A stretch of 64,000 bases of DNA from a bacterium. Its GTDB lineage: Bacteria; Zhuqueibacterota; Zhuqueibacteria; Residuimicrobiales; Residuimicrobiaceae. The DNA lies in NCBI GenBank assembly GCA_029554865.1, contig JAKPUX010000074.1, forward strand, positions 30,359-94,358, written 5' to 3'. Shown piece by piece: positions 8,871 to 18,551 of this stretch. Within the stretch, counting starts at the first letter, position 1; every line of letters starts with the position of its first letter. The translations under genes and the position numbers were made by a program. The notes below the pieces were generated by a model. That model worked only from the letters and a program-made list of their open reading frames with translations, was not told the DNA's origin and did not search any database.

Positions 8871-11800
8871 TCAATTGGCCGGTGCGGAACTGGCCGCCGG
8901 CACCAGCTGGTCATTTTTCATCGAGTCAAACTTAACAGAAACCAGCTTGCTAATTCCCTGTTCCTCCATGGTTACGCCATAGAGTTGGTCGGCCGCCCGC
9001 ATGGTGAGCTTGTTGTGCGTCACGACGATGAACTGGGTGTTGCTCGAAAACTCGCGCAGGGCATGGGTGAAGCGCTGCACATTCTGGTCATCCAGCGGAG
9101 CATCCACTTCGTCAAAGATGCAGAAGGGGCTCGGCTTGACCAGATAGATCGCAAAGAGCAGGGAAATCGCAGTCAGCGATTTCTCGCCCCCGGAAAGCAG
9201 GGTCAGCGCCGCGGGCTTTTTGCCGCCCGGGGTGGCCAGAATCTCGATCTCCGATTCAAGCGGATCAGCGGTCTCCTGGAGGACCAGACTCGCCCGCCCG
9301 CCGGCGAAGAACTTGCTGAACACCTCTGAGAAATTGCGCTGCACCTGCTCAAAAGTCTCGAGAAACTTTTGTCGCGCTGTCGTATTGATGATCTCGATGG
9401 TCTCCATCAGATTCTTGCGCGCCTTGATCAGATCGTCACGCTGGGTCTGGAGAAAATCGAGCCGCTCCTTCTCCTGCTCGAACTCCTTCAGGGCGAGCAG
9501 ATTTACCGGCCCAACCTCCTTGATCCGCTCGCGCAGGTTCTCCAGCCGCTGATGTGTCTCATTGGGGTTTATATCCACATCCACAGCCATCCGCTGCAGC
9601 TTGTACTCGAATTCATTCCAAAGCCGCGACTGCAGGTTCTCCGCCTTGAGCTTGAGCTCCGAGACGCGCAGTTCAATCTGATGGGCCGACTCGGAAAGCA
9701 CGTCGAACTTGCCGCGTGAGGCACGGATCAGCTTTTCGGCCTCAGCCACGCGGATGTTGGCCTGATACTGCTGCTCCTCGAGCTCGTCGAGCACCGCCTG
9801 CACCTCCTGGCGGCGCACCTGCTGCCTGGCCACCTCCTGGCTGTAGTTCTCGTTGACCTGGTGCAGCTCTTTGATCTCCGCCGATGCATTCTCTGCATCC
9901 TCGCGGCGCATTTTGATCAAGGCTTCGGTTTCAACGATCTGCCGGTGCAGTCCATCGCTCTCCCGCCGCATCGCCTCGAATTCGCTCTGCATCCTGGCCA
10001 TGGCCACATTCAGCTCGCGAGCCCGGCCGGTGGCGCGGTCGACGGCCTCTTCGATGGCCTTGATCTCCTCGCTCAGGGCCGCCGCCCGCTCGGCGCTCTC
10101 GTGCCGCTGCGTCTGCAGGTCGCCGGCGCCCAGATTCTGCAGCTCGAGGTTGTGGCCGAGCTGGCTCACTTCACCGATGATGCGCTGTCTCTCACCCTCA
10201 CGCTTCTCACGTGCCTCAGCGAGGGCCTGCTCCTCAAAGGTCTGCCGCCCTAACTGAATACGCAGGGAACCCAGGGCTTGTTCCGAATCCTGAATCTCCT
10301 TGCGCAGCTTTTCCGCCTCGATCTTGTTTTCCTGAATCTCGGTCTCGCGCTGCCCCAGCTGAATCCGCCGCGCCTCCAGACCCTGCTGGAGCTTTTCTAT
10401 CTCCCCCGTAAGTGCGGCGAGCTGCTCCTGCCTGCCGACGAAATCGGACTGGTTCTTGCTCAACACCCCGCCACGGATATAGCCGTTGTGCGAAAGCACC
10501 TCACCGGTGAGGGTGACCACGCTGTAGGACTGGCCGCGCAGCTCGGCAAAGACGCGATGCGCCGTCTGCAGATCCTGGGTCACAATGAAAGCACCGAGCA
10601 CCTGGCGTACCAGGGCGCTGTAACGGTCTTCGCAGGAGACCAGCTCATCCGCCCAGCCGATCACCCCCAGATCGCTCAAGAGCGGCCGTTCGCGCAGAAT
10701 GGCCCCCATCTCCTGCCGCGGCGCGAAGGTGACGATGCCGCGCCTCTCCTCGCGCAGCAGTCCGATGCCGTTGAAAGCGGTATTGCTCTCTTCCACCACC
10801 AGGTAGGTGGCCGCCTCGCCCAGGGCCGCGGCGATGGCTGTGCGATGCTGGTTTTCGACATGAATGATATTGGCGAGGGGGCCGTGGGTGGAAAAACCCT
10901 CCTTCTTGAGGGTGGCCAGAAAACGCACCCCCGCGGGATAATCCTCGTAATTGTCGATCAGCCGCCGCACCAGTTCAGCCTGATGACCCAGAACCTCGAT
11001 GCGGCTGCGGTCCTGGGATTCACTCTTTTGCAGCGTTTCAAAGAGACGCTTGGCCTCCTCTTCCCTCCGGCTGATCTCGGTGAGGCGCTGCTTCTTTTTT
11101 CCCAGGGTATCGGCGAGGGCGGCCTCCTCCGCACGGGTCTTGTTCAGAATTTCAGTCAACTCCGTTGCCCGGGCTGCATCCTTCTCGGCATCGGCTTCGA
11201 TCTGGCGGAGACGAAGGCTCAGACTCTCCTCCGTCGCCTTGAGACGCTCTCCCTCGGTCTGCTTGCGGCTCAACTCCTCGGTGATACGCAAAACACGATT
11301 CTCCGCTTCCCGCGCCAGGCTCCGCTTGGATTCGAACTGGACCCGCACCTCCTGCAGCTCGCCGTTGGCCTTTTCATACTCTTCACGCCTGGCCGTCAGG
11401 TTCTTCTCCGCTTCGAGGTAGAGCTCCTGAGCGGCATTGTACTGCTGCTGCAGCTCGACAAGATGGGCATCAAAACGCTCCCGCTCCTGGCTTGAGCGAA
11501 GGCCGCTCTCCTCCAGGGAACGGATACGCTCCTTGTTGACCAGGATCCGCTCTTCCAGTTTCTGCACCTCCCGGTCCAGATCGGAGACCGTACGTTGGTT
11601 TTCGAGAAGCTTTTTCTCGATCTCCAGCAGACGGGCGCGCGTGGTCTCATAGTCTGCATCTTGGGTGGCGAGGGTGCTCGAAGCCCCCTCGCGCTCGTCC
11701 CTGATCAGCTCCAGCCTGGTCTCCGCCGGCTCCAGCTCATCCAGGATCATCGCATAGTCGTTGTTCGCCAGCTTGATCTCAAGGTCGCGCAGTTCGGAGG

Positions 11801-12455
11801 TGATCTCCTGATAACGCTCCGCCTTGGCGACCTGACGACGCAGGGAGCGCACATTCTTTTCGACCTCGGACATGATGTCCTCAATGCGGATCAAATCCTT
11901 TTCGGTCGACTCCAGCTTGCGAAAGGTGGCCTTGCGCCTCAGCTTGTACTTGGTGATGCCCGCCGCCTCTTCAAAAATATGACGCCGCTCATCCTCCTTG
12001 CCGTTGAGGATACGCTCCACCTGCGGCAGCTCGATCACCGAATAGGTATGCGGACCGGCACCGGTGTCCATGAAAAGATCCAGGATATCCTTGAGCCGGC
12101 AGCTGTTGCCGTTGATCAGATACTGGCTTTCCCCGGAGCGAAAAAGCCTGCGCGTGATGATCACCTCGGCATAGTCGATTGGAAGGGTGTTGCCGGAATT
12201 TTCAATCTTGAGCGATACCTCGGCCATGCCGACGGGCTTGGCGGTGGCCGTGCCGTTGAATATCACGTTGCCCATGACCTCGCTGCGCAAGGCCCCGCTC
12301 TTCTGCTCGCCCATGACCCAGCGGATGGCGTCGACAATATTGCTCTTGCCGCAGCCATTAGGCCCGACAATGCCCGTGATGCCGTCGTGCATGGTAACGT
12401 GCGTCTTTTTGGCAAAAGACTTGAAGCCGACAATGGTCAATTCGGAAAGATACAC
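8871..12455 (-). CDS. smc: Chromosome segregation protein SMC
   Basis: 1194 aa; Walker A GPNGCGKSNIVDAIRWVMGE, coiled coils, hinge, LLSGGEKSLTAISLLFA signature. Confidence 0.97.
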   Translation of the reverse strand: MYLSELTIVGFKSFAKKTHVTMHDGITGIVGPNGCGKSNIVDAIRWVMGEQKSGALRSEVMGNVIFNGTATAKPVGMAEVSLKIENSGNTLPIDYAEVIITRRLFRSGESQYLINGNSCRLKDILDLFMDTGAGPHTYSVIELPQVERILNGKEDERRHIFEEAAGITKYKLRRKATFRKLESTEKDLIRIEDIMSEVEKNVRSLRRQVAKAERYQEITSELRDLEIKLANNDYAMILDELEPAETRLELIRDEREGASSTLATQDADYETTRARLLEIEKKLLENQRTVSDLDREVQKLEERILVNKERIRSLEESGLRSSQERERFDAHLVELQQQYNAAQELYLEAEKNLTARREEYEKANGELQEVRVQFESKRSLAREAENRVLRITEELSRKQTEGERLKATEESLSLRLRQIEADAEKDAARATELTEILNKTRAEEAALADTLGKKKQRLTEISRREEEAKRLFETLQKSESQDRSRIEVLGHQAELVRRLIDNYEDYPAGVRFLATLKKEGFSTHGPLANIIHVENQHRTAIAAALGEAATYLVVEESNTAFNGIGLLREERRGIVTFAPRQEMGAILRERPLLSDLGVIGWADELVSCEDRYSALVRQVLGAFIVTQDLQTAHRVFAELRGQSYSVVTLTGEVLSHNGYIRGGVLSKNQSDFVGRQEQLAALTGEIEKLQQGLEARRIQLGQRETEIQENKIEAEKLRKEIQDSEQALGSLRIQLGRQTFEEQALAEAREKREGERQRIIGEVSQLGHNLELQNLGAGDLQTQRHESAERAAALSEEIKAIEEAVDRATGRARELNVAMARMQSEFEAMRRESDGLHRQIVETEALIKMRREDAENASAEIKELHQVNENYSQEVARQQVRRQEVQAVLDELEEQQYQANIRVAEAEKLIRASRGKFDVLSESAHQIELRVSELKLKAENLQSRLWNEFEYKLQRMAVDVDINPNETHQRLENLRERIKEVGPVNLLALKEFEQEKERLDFLQTQRDDLIKARKNLMETIEIINTTARQKFLETFEQVQRNFSEVFSKFFAGGRASLVLQETADPLESEIEILATPGGKKPAALTLLSGGEKSLTAISLLFAIYLVKPSPFCIFDEVDAPLDDQNVQRFTHALREFSSNTQFIVVTHNKLTMRAADQLYGVTMEEQGISKLVSVKFDSMKNDQLVPAASSAPAN

Positions 12456-12542
12456 AGAACCCCGTTATGATTGGTTCGGATTAAAGGGACAGATTTTCAA
12501 AATAGCACTTCATTAGTTTAAAGTCAATATCATTTTGCCGGA

Positions 12543-15089
12543 TCACTGGCCCAGCAGCGACCAGTAATAGGAGGCAAAGGCCGTCATCGCCCGGGTCTGT
12601 TCCATGTAGAGGCCGGCCGCCAAAAGAATGAAAAAGAGCCCAGCGGCTACGACCAGAAAAGCCCTGAAGGTCGTGGTCTGCAGGATCACCTTGGTCCCGC
12701 GCAAACTCCGCACCATGAACCAGAAGAGCATGATCCCCAGGTAGACCAGGCTGAGAGTGACCAGATTGGATCGCGACAAGGCCCGGAACAGCACCACCGC
12801 CAGCGGCAAGGCAAAGATAAAATTGGCGGGCACCCAGAAGCTGAAGGTGAGGATTTGACTGAAACGCAGATAACGCCGCTGCCAAAGCACAATCAGCTTG
12901 TACAGAATGCTCTGCAGTAACGCCAGGCCCACCATGACGACGGTCAGCAGCAGGATCATCCGTTCGGGATTCCAGATCAGGGCGATGGCCTGGTTCTTGG
13001 CTGTGCTGTTCGGAAAAAACCAGGTCAGCAGCTCATCAAAGAGGCTGTTCTCGCGCAAAAAAAAGATCAGGCTGGCCAGCAGCGTGCTCACGGTCAGGAA
13101 AGAAGCCAATCCCATCACGCCGGTCAGGAAGGGATTGACCTGGCGGTTCTCGATCAGATCCATATAAAAACCGTGGGGGTAGACGAATACCCGCTTCAGG
13201 TAATGGCTCATGCGCTTGTCGGTGCGGATATAAAAGAGCAGCAGGACGATAAGGACGATGCTGATGATCTGAAAAACCGGGGGATCCTCGGCTGGCACAT
13301 CAGCGGGCAGCAGCTCAGGCATCTCGCTGTTTTTAAAAGCCGCCTTGACCACCTGGCAGGCCAGACGCTGCTGGCCTTTCTCGTCCAGCAGGCCGGCGAC
13401 AAACAGACGGGTCTCCTGCCGAGGCCCCCAATAGGTGTGGGGCGCCTCACCACGCCAGTCTTTCCAGGGGGAAATGAGGAGGCCTGCACCTTGACTGCGG
13501 CGCTGCGCATCCAGAATGGCCGTTTTGAGATAATAAGCCTGGTTCTGCTGGGCGCTGCGGTCGCTGCTATCCCGCAGATCAAGGGGTGAGGAGAGCTGCA
13601 GAAGATAGGGCCCGTTGGTTCGCCACGCCCCCTGGGCGAAGGTGCTGGTCTTCTCCAACGGCACCTCGACAATCTGCAGATCCACCGGCAAAGCATGGGC
13701 AGCCAGCTTCTTGCCGCGAATGCTCGCGTAGACCGGCCGGTCGTCGAGCTCGCGGGCGATCGCCGCCAGATCGCGGACAAAGGCCTGAGCGCGGAGATCC
13801 GACGGATCGTAGCCGCTGCCCAACCCCCAGGCAGCCACACAGGGATGGCTCCGGCAGGTCCGGATCATATCGGTGAGCGCGCTCCGCGCCTTCTGCCGGA
13901 TCGCAGCATTATTAAGATGCGCGGAGGGAATGTGGGTCACTGGGATCTCCACCAGTACAGCAAGGCCAAGGCTGTCGCAGCTCTGGAGAAAAAACTCCCC
14001 GGGCAGGCCGCCCGGCAGACGCACTGTATTGGCCCCCAGATCGACGATTCCCCGCAGATCCTCAAGGATGGCGCTTTTCTGCTCCTGCTGAGGGAGCAGG
14101 ATCTGCCGCTCATCCTCCACCCAATCGACGGCGCGGTACCGGAAACCGCCGCCCTTCTCCCCGGCCGCGGCGAGCCACTGACCGGGCTGTGAACGGGCAA
14201 ACCAGACCGAGGCGCGGTCGATGACTTCGGACCCGAGGAAGAGCTGCATGACGATACGATAACGCTGGGGCGCTCCGGGCGCCCAGTGCCGGAAGGCAGG
14301 TATAACCGCCGTCACACCGAGCGAAGTGGTATCGACGGCAGTGGCGTTAAGGGGCAGCTGGGGCGAAACAAAGAGAGATTGCAGGCTGTGACCATCCAGG
14401 ATCTCCACTTGACCGCGCATGGAAGCGAGGGAGGCCATCGCCAGGCTGTCCATACCCCCCAGGGCGACGACGGCCCGAAGGTCCAGAGTCTGCAAACCCA
14501 TGCCGCTGCTCTCCGCGGGGTTGAGGGAGAGGGAGGTGATAAACGGGGTTTTGCCACTGCGCAGAACCAGGGGACGGAAAAGCCCGTTGCCCGAGAGCGG
14601 AATGCCGCGGTTGCGCACCAGCAGTGGCAGCGAGCGTCGGTAGTCAAGCCGGCCATCGAGCTGGATGATCAACTCGTTCTCCTCGTTGAGGAAGAGATCC
14701 TGCTTGCCAACCTGGATGGCAAACGGGGCGCTGCCGGCTGAATGGGTGGCGATGATCTTCTTGTTCAGATAGATGGTGCTGAGGCCGTCAAGCCCGTCGA
14801 ACGCCAGCTCATAAGAAGAGGAGATCATGGTGCTGTCCAGCGCGAACTTTTTCTCGAGGGTGCACTGCTCGCGCAGCCTCAGCGCGGCCGGCATCTCCAG
14901 AGAACGCCGATCCCCGCCGCTGATCTGCAAATGCCAGACACCATCGAGCGGCATGGCGTTGCGGCGGGCCAGACTGTCCTGCATCAGGCGCGCAGGTCCA
15001 TAAGAATAGGCGTCCGCGCCAGCCTTCCCTGGCAAGAGGGAGAAGAGCACAACTAGGGACAAAATTACGAGTGTCTTGACTGGTCTCAT
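12543..15089 (-). CDS. GH2-like (sugar-binding plus TIM-barrel) protein with C-terminal multi-TM region
   Basis: LDGVWHL..., jelly-roll-like region, HPCVAAWGLGSG at the GH2 acid/base position, several hydrophobic C-terminal helices. Confidence 0.65.
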   Translation of the reverse strand: MRPVKTLVILSLVVLFSLLPGKAGADAYSYGPARLMQDSLARRNAMPLDGVWHLQISGGDRRSLEMPAALRLREQCTLEKKFALDSTMISSSYELAFDGLDGLSTIYLNKKIIATHSAGSAPFAIQVGKQDLFLNEENELIIQLDGRLDYRRSLPLLVRNRGIPLSGNGLFRPLVLRSGKTPFITSLSLNPAESSGMGLQTLDLRAVVALGGMDSLAMASLASMRGQVEILDGHSLQSLFVSPQLPLNATAVDTTSLGVTAVIPAFRHWAPGAPQRYRIVMQLFLGSEVIDRASVWFARSQPGQWLAAAGEKGGGFRYRAVDWVEDERQILLPQQEQKSAILEDLRGIVDLGANTVRLPGGLPGEFFLQSCDSLGLAVLVEIPVTHIPSAHLNNAAIRQKARSALTDMIRTCRSHPCVAAWGLGSGYDPSDLRAQAFVRDLAAIARELDDRPVYASIRGKKLAAHALPVDLQIVEVPLEKTSTFAQGAWRTNGPYLLQLSSPLDLRDSSDRSAQQNQAYYLKTAILDAQRRSQGAGLLISPWKDWRGEAPHTYWGPRQETRLFVAGLLDEKGQQRLACQVVKAAFKNSEMPELLPADVPAEDPPVFQIISIVLIVLLLFYIRTDKRMSHYLKRVFVYPHGFYMDLIENRQVNPFLTGVMGLASFLTVSTLLASLIFFLRENSLFDELLTWFFPNSTAKNQAIALIWNPERMILLLTVVMVGLALLQSILYKLIVLWQRRYLRFSQILTFSFWVPANFIFALPLAVVLFRALSRSNLVTLSLVYLGIMLFWFMVRSLRGTKVILQTTTFRAFLVVAAGLFFILLAAGLYMEQTRAMTAFASYYWSLLGQ

Positions 15090-15204
15090 AGGGCTCTCAT
15101 GCTGTGAAGGTGGGTGATCTCCCCCTGCTCACAACGCAAAAAGTTCTGCTGCGATCGACGCCGCGAGGCATCGCCCTCATCCATGGTCAAACTGAGGAAT
15201 CGCA

Positions 15205-17256
15205 TCACTTTTTTATCACTTTGACCGCCTCGCGGACCGCCTCCAGGAGGGGTTCGACAGAGACTGGACTGCCGACCGCGGCGCTCATCCAGCCATCCGG
15301 GGTGAGCATCCCCAGCCGGCACATCCGCTCCATCTCCGTTCCGAGATTCTTGTCCTGAAGATAGCGCTCAATCTGGAAACTGATGATGTGACCGAGGGCA
15401 TAGTCGGGCAGGTAGAGGCCGCTGTCGATCATGTGCGAATAAATGGCGAGCAGGATGACGTCGCGCACCCCGAAGAGGGGGGCGAAATAGCTGTTCCAGA
15501 CCTGGCGGGCGATCTCGACGACCGCCGCCTTGAGCTCGGCCGGGGTCGCATCCGGATGTTCGTACATCCAGTTCCAGACGCGTATATCCACCAGCCCGAC
15601 AGCCGCGATCTCGCAGGCGCCCCAGTAGGTGTCCAGAGCGTTGAGGTGCGCCGCCTGCGCATCCGGGGCCGCCAGGCCGAGCAGCTCGAGATCGCGGCTC
15701 TGGAAGACAAAAGCGAAAGCCTCCGTGAAGGCCGTATTGGGCACCCCGGCCAGCAGGGTATGATCAATCCTGTTCAGGGAAAAAACCTGCTCGACGCAGT
15801 GGCCAAGCTCGTGGACGGCGATGTTGTAGCCCTTGTAGCGCATCCCCCCTTCCGGGATACGGGTGCGCAGATGGGCATTGTCCTCCCTACGCATGGCTCC
15901 CATGGCATGGCCGGCGCCGCGCGAGGGGTCGACTGTTATCTTGGATTCCAGATAGGCGGCGGTTTCAGGATTGAATCCGAGGCGCGTGAGGATCTCCGGC
16001 AAACCCTGTTGAAAAGCCGCTGTGGTCGGGTATTTTGCACTGACAATGCGGTCCAACTCGCTCTCGCCCAAGGCGCTCTTCGGCTTGAAACCGTTGTACC
16101 AGATGTCAAAGGGCTCAAGGGGGCGCTGCAACCGGCGTGAGATGAGCCGGGCCACCCGGGGGGCGATGGGATCGGTGAGCAGACGGATCAGCAGGGTCTC
16201 GAATTCCGCCTCGGGGATCTCCCGCTCGCGGTCGAACCGGCGCGCGATTTTAGTCGGCTGGCCTGGATAATAGGGATCGACTCCGCATTCGGCCGCAAAG
16301 ATCGCCAGCAGATGGGAGTAGCGCACATCCTCTTCCGGGGCCGCTGGCGCCATCCGGCCCTCCTCCCCGGCCAGGTTGGTGTAGGGAGCCCAAAGCGGGA
16401 CGGGGGCGTTGATCACCGCCTGCGGAATCTCCTGGCGGATAATGCGCTCCATCACCTTGCTGATCATGCGCTGGCGGGCCAGCCCTTCCTTCTCCGCATA
16501 CTGCCCCTTGAGTTCATCCCGGAGCCCCCAGTGGCTGATCAGCTTGAGCCCCTCCGGAAAAAGCCTCCGGCCCTGCTCATCAACCAGAGCATGCATATAG
16601 ATATTGTAGTTGGAGATATAGTCATCCGCCTGGACATAGGCGACGCTCGAGGCCTGCAGAACCTCCGCTGGAACCCGGGCGCTGAATTGTCCGGCCAGCC
16701 GCATCTCTGCCCACTCCTCACGGCTCCAGGAGGGGCCCAGCCTGAGCCGCTCCTCCAGGGTGTAAAATGGAAAATTGAGCAGGGCGGAGAAGGCGATCTT
16801 GTTGTGAAAAAGATCATCCGCTATATGGGCAAAGGGGCTGTATTCGGCGAAGAGGTAATCGACGGGCAGCACCGGTCCGAGCTCAAGCTGCAGGGGGATG
16901 GACCATGCCCGGCTCACCTCGTGGGCATGGCCGTACAGGGTCTCAAGGTTGCTCTCAAAGCGATCCAGCAGGGCCGCCCGCTGCTGCGGATCGGCGACGA
17001 AATGGGCGGCGCAAAAATCGCTGAACTCGCTCTCCGTGCCGTCCTCTTCCCGCCACAGAGAGGCGGCCTGACGCACGCCCAGCTCGATGCGCTGGTGCAC
17101 GCCCGCTTCATGCCGGCTCTGCAGGAGGGCAATCGTCCGTTCAACCGCACTCTGCGGAACCCCGGCCGCTGCATTGGAAGCCATGCTGATCATCATGCCG
17201 ATTCCAGCCAGAAGCAGAACAAGCCCTCCCGCCTTCTCTTGCATTGTCTTTAACAT
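15205..17256 (-). CDS. Zinc metallopeptidase-like protein (HELGH)
   Basis: IAVHELGHCVEQVFSLNRID...FTEAFAFVFQ, HExxH plus downstream Glu; signal peptide-like N-terminus. Confidence 0.65.
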   Translation of the reverse strand: MLKTMQEKAGGLVLLLAGIGMMISMASNAAAGVPQSAVERTIALLQSRHEAGVHQRIELGVRQAASLWREEDGTESEFSDFCAAHFVADPQQRAALLDRFESNLETLYGHAHEVSRAWSIPLQLELGPVLPVDYLFAEYSPFAHIADDLFHNKIAFSALLNFPFYTLEERLRLGPSWSREEWAEMRLAGQFSARVPAEVLQASSVAYVQADDYISNYNIYMHALVDEQGRRLFPEGLKLISHWGLRDELKGQYAEKEGLARQRMISKVMERIIRQEIPQAVINAPVPLWAPYTNLAGEEGRMAPAAPEEDVRYSHLLAIFAAECGVDPYYPGQPTKIARRFDREREIPEAEFETLLIRLLTDPIAPRVARLISRRLQRPLEPFDIWYNGFKPKSALGESELDRIVSAKYPTTAAFQQGLPEILTRLGFNPETAAYLESKITVDPSRGAGHAMGAMRREDNAHLRTRIPEGGMRYKGYNIAVHELGHCVEQVFSLNRIDHTLLAGVPNTAFTEAFAFVFQSRDLELLGLAAPDAQAAHLNALDTYWGACEIAAVGLVDIRVWNWMYEHPDATPAELKAAVVEIARQVWNSYFAPLFGVRDVILLAIYSHMIDSGLYLPDYALGHIISFQIERYLQDKNLGTEMERMCRLGMLTPDGWMSAAVGSPVSVEPLLEAVREAVKVIKK

Positions 17257-17374
17257 CTCTGTCCTCTTCGGGAGTTAAAAGGAAACTGATTCGATAACCA
17301 TTAAGGTATCCATTTTGCGGAACAATTCAAAACAAAATATGGGTGAGCCGGGCGGCCGCCTGCCTGGGCGAAAA

Positions 17375-18517
17375 TTATTCCACCTTGATGCCCTCTTCGC
17401 TGATGCCGTGCACAAAGTAGGCGGGATCATCGAGAAAACGATAAAAAATAACGATGAAGGCGATGGAGGCTTCCACCATCAGATCCTTGTCCTTGTAGAG
17501 TTCGGCCAGGTTTCTGGTGCGGACGCGGCGGTCCGGCTCGTTGAACCATTTCAGGAAGAGCCCGTCCAGCATCTTGCCCAGGGTGGGTGCCGTCACCGCA
17601 TCGATTCCACCTTCCATGATATACTGCATGGTCTCGATCACCAGCTCGCGCATGCGGGTGATGTTGGTCTGGTGGTAGGAGAAGATATGCTGCGCAATCC
17701 GTTTCGCCTCCTTGATGCTGGCTTGAATAAGGATTTTGAAAAGGGTGATGGAGATGGCATCATCTTCAGCGGCCTTTTTCTGCCGGACAAGCGAGATGAG
17801 GACAATGTTTTTGTAAAGTTGATAGAGGCGCTCGGAGCCATCCATGGCCGAGTGAGAGGGGTGGGCAAAATTGCTTTTATTGGGATGATAGGAGGGGAGA
17901 AACATCATCTGAAAAAGCTCTTCGAAAAAATCGATATTGTCATTGGCGTGGCGAAAATCCATGCGCATGTCGAGAGTGTTATCAAGCCGGTCGGCCAGCT
18001 TGACGCGCACAGCCTCGGGCGTCCGGCAGGCTTCGCTGAGCATACGGCCGATATAGCGGTAATAATTCTCTCCTGATCTTTTGGTCAGCCAGTAGAGCCG
18101 CTCGGTCAGGAACCATTGCTCGTCCTCTGGAAGCTTGTTCATGATCGCGCGCAAGGGTGGATCGATAGATTCGCCAAAATCAGCCGGCCGGCTGACGGAG
18201 GGAAAATCCTCGAACCGGTCGTGCAGGAGAGAGGCCATCATATCCAGATGCAGCGGCACAGGCATGCTGCGCACCAGCAGGGCCGTTGCACGCAGGGGAT
18301 GGATGATCGCCTGAGCGCCCATGCGCCGCCGCTTCCGGCCGTAAACCTGATCGAGATACTCCATGGTCTCGAGCAGGATCTCCTGCTTGGCGACCGGCAG
18401 GTGCTGTTCGTTGAGAATCTTGTCGAGAACACTCGACCAGTTGGTCGGTTTGACCACCAGCAGGTAGTTCAAATCGGCGGAGAGGCGCAAAAACACCTCC
18501 AGATCGTATATCGGCAT
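17375..18517 (-). CDS. HD-domain protein resembling the (p)ppGpp hydrolase domain of RelA/SpoT
   Basis: HPLRATALLV, SLLHDRFEDF, VRVKLADRLDN match H/HD/ED/KLADRLxN motifs of SpoT-type hydrolases. Confidence 0.65.
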   Translation of the reverse strand: MPIYDLEVFLRLSADLNYLLVVKPTNWSSVLDKILNEQHLPVAKQEILLETMEYLDQVYGRKRRRMGAQAIIHPLRATALLVRSMPVPLHLDMMASLLHDRFEDFPSVSRPADFGESIDPPLRAIMNKLPEDEQWFLTERLYWLTKRSGENYYRYIGRMLSEACRTPEAVRVKLADRLDNTLDMRMDFRHANDNIDFFEELFQMMFLPSYHPNKSNFAHPSHSAMDGSERLYQLYKNIVLISLVRQKKAAEDDAISITLFKILIQASIKEAKRIAQHIFSYHQTNITRMRELVIETMQYIMEGGIDAVTAPTLGKMLDGLFLKWFNEPDRRVRTRNLAELYKDKDLMVEASIAFIVIFYRFLDDPAYFVHGISEEGIKVE

Positions 18518-18551
18518 AATCTGCTCCTGCCCTTCACGGAAGGGCGGTTAG

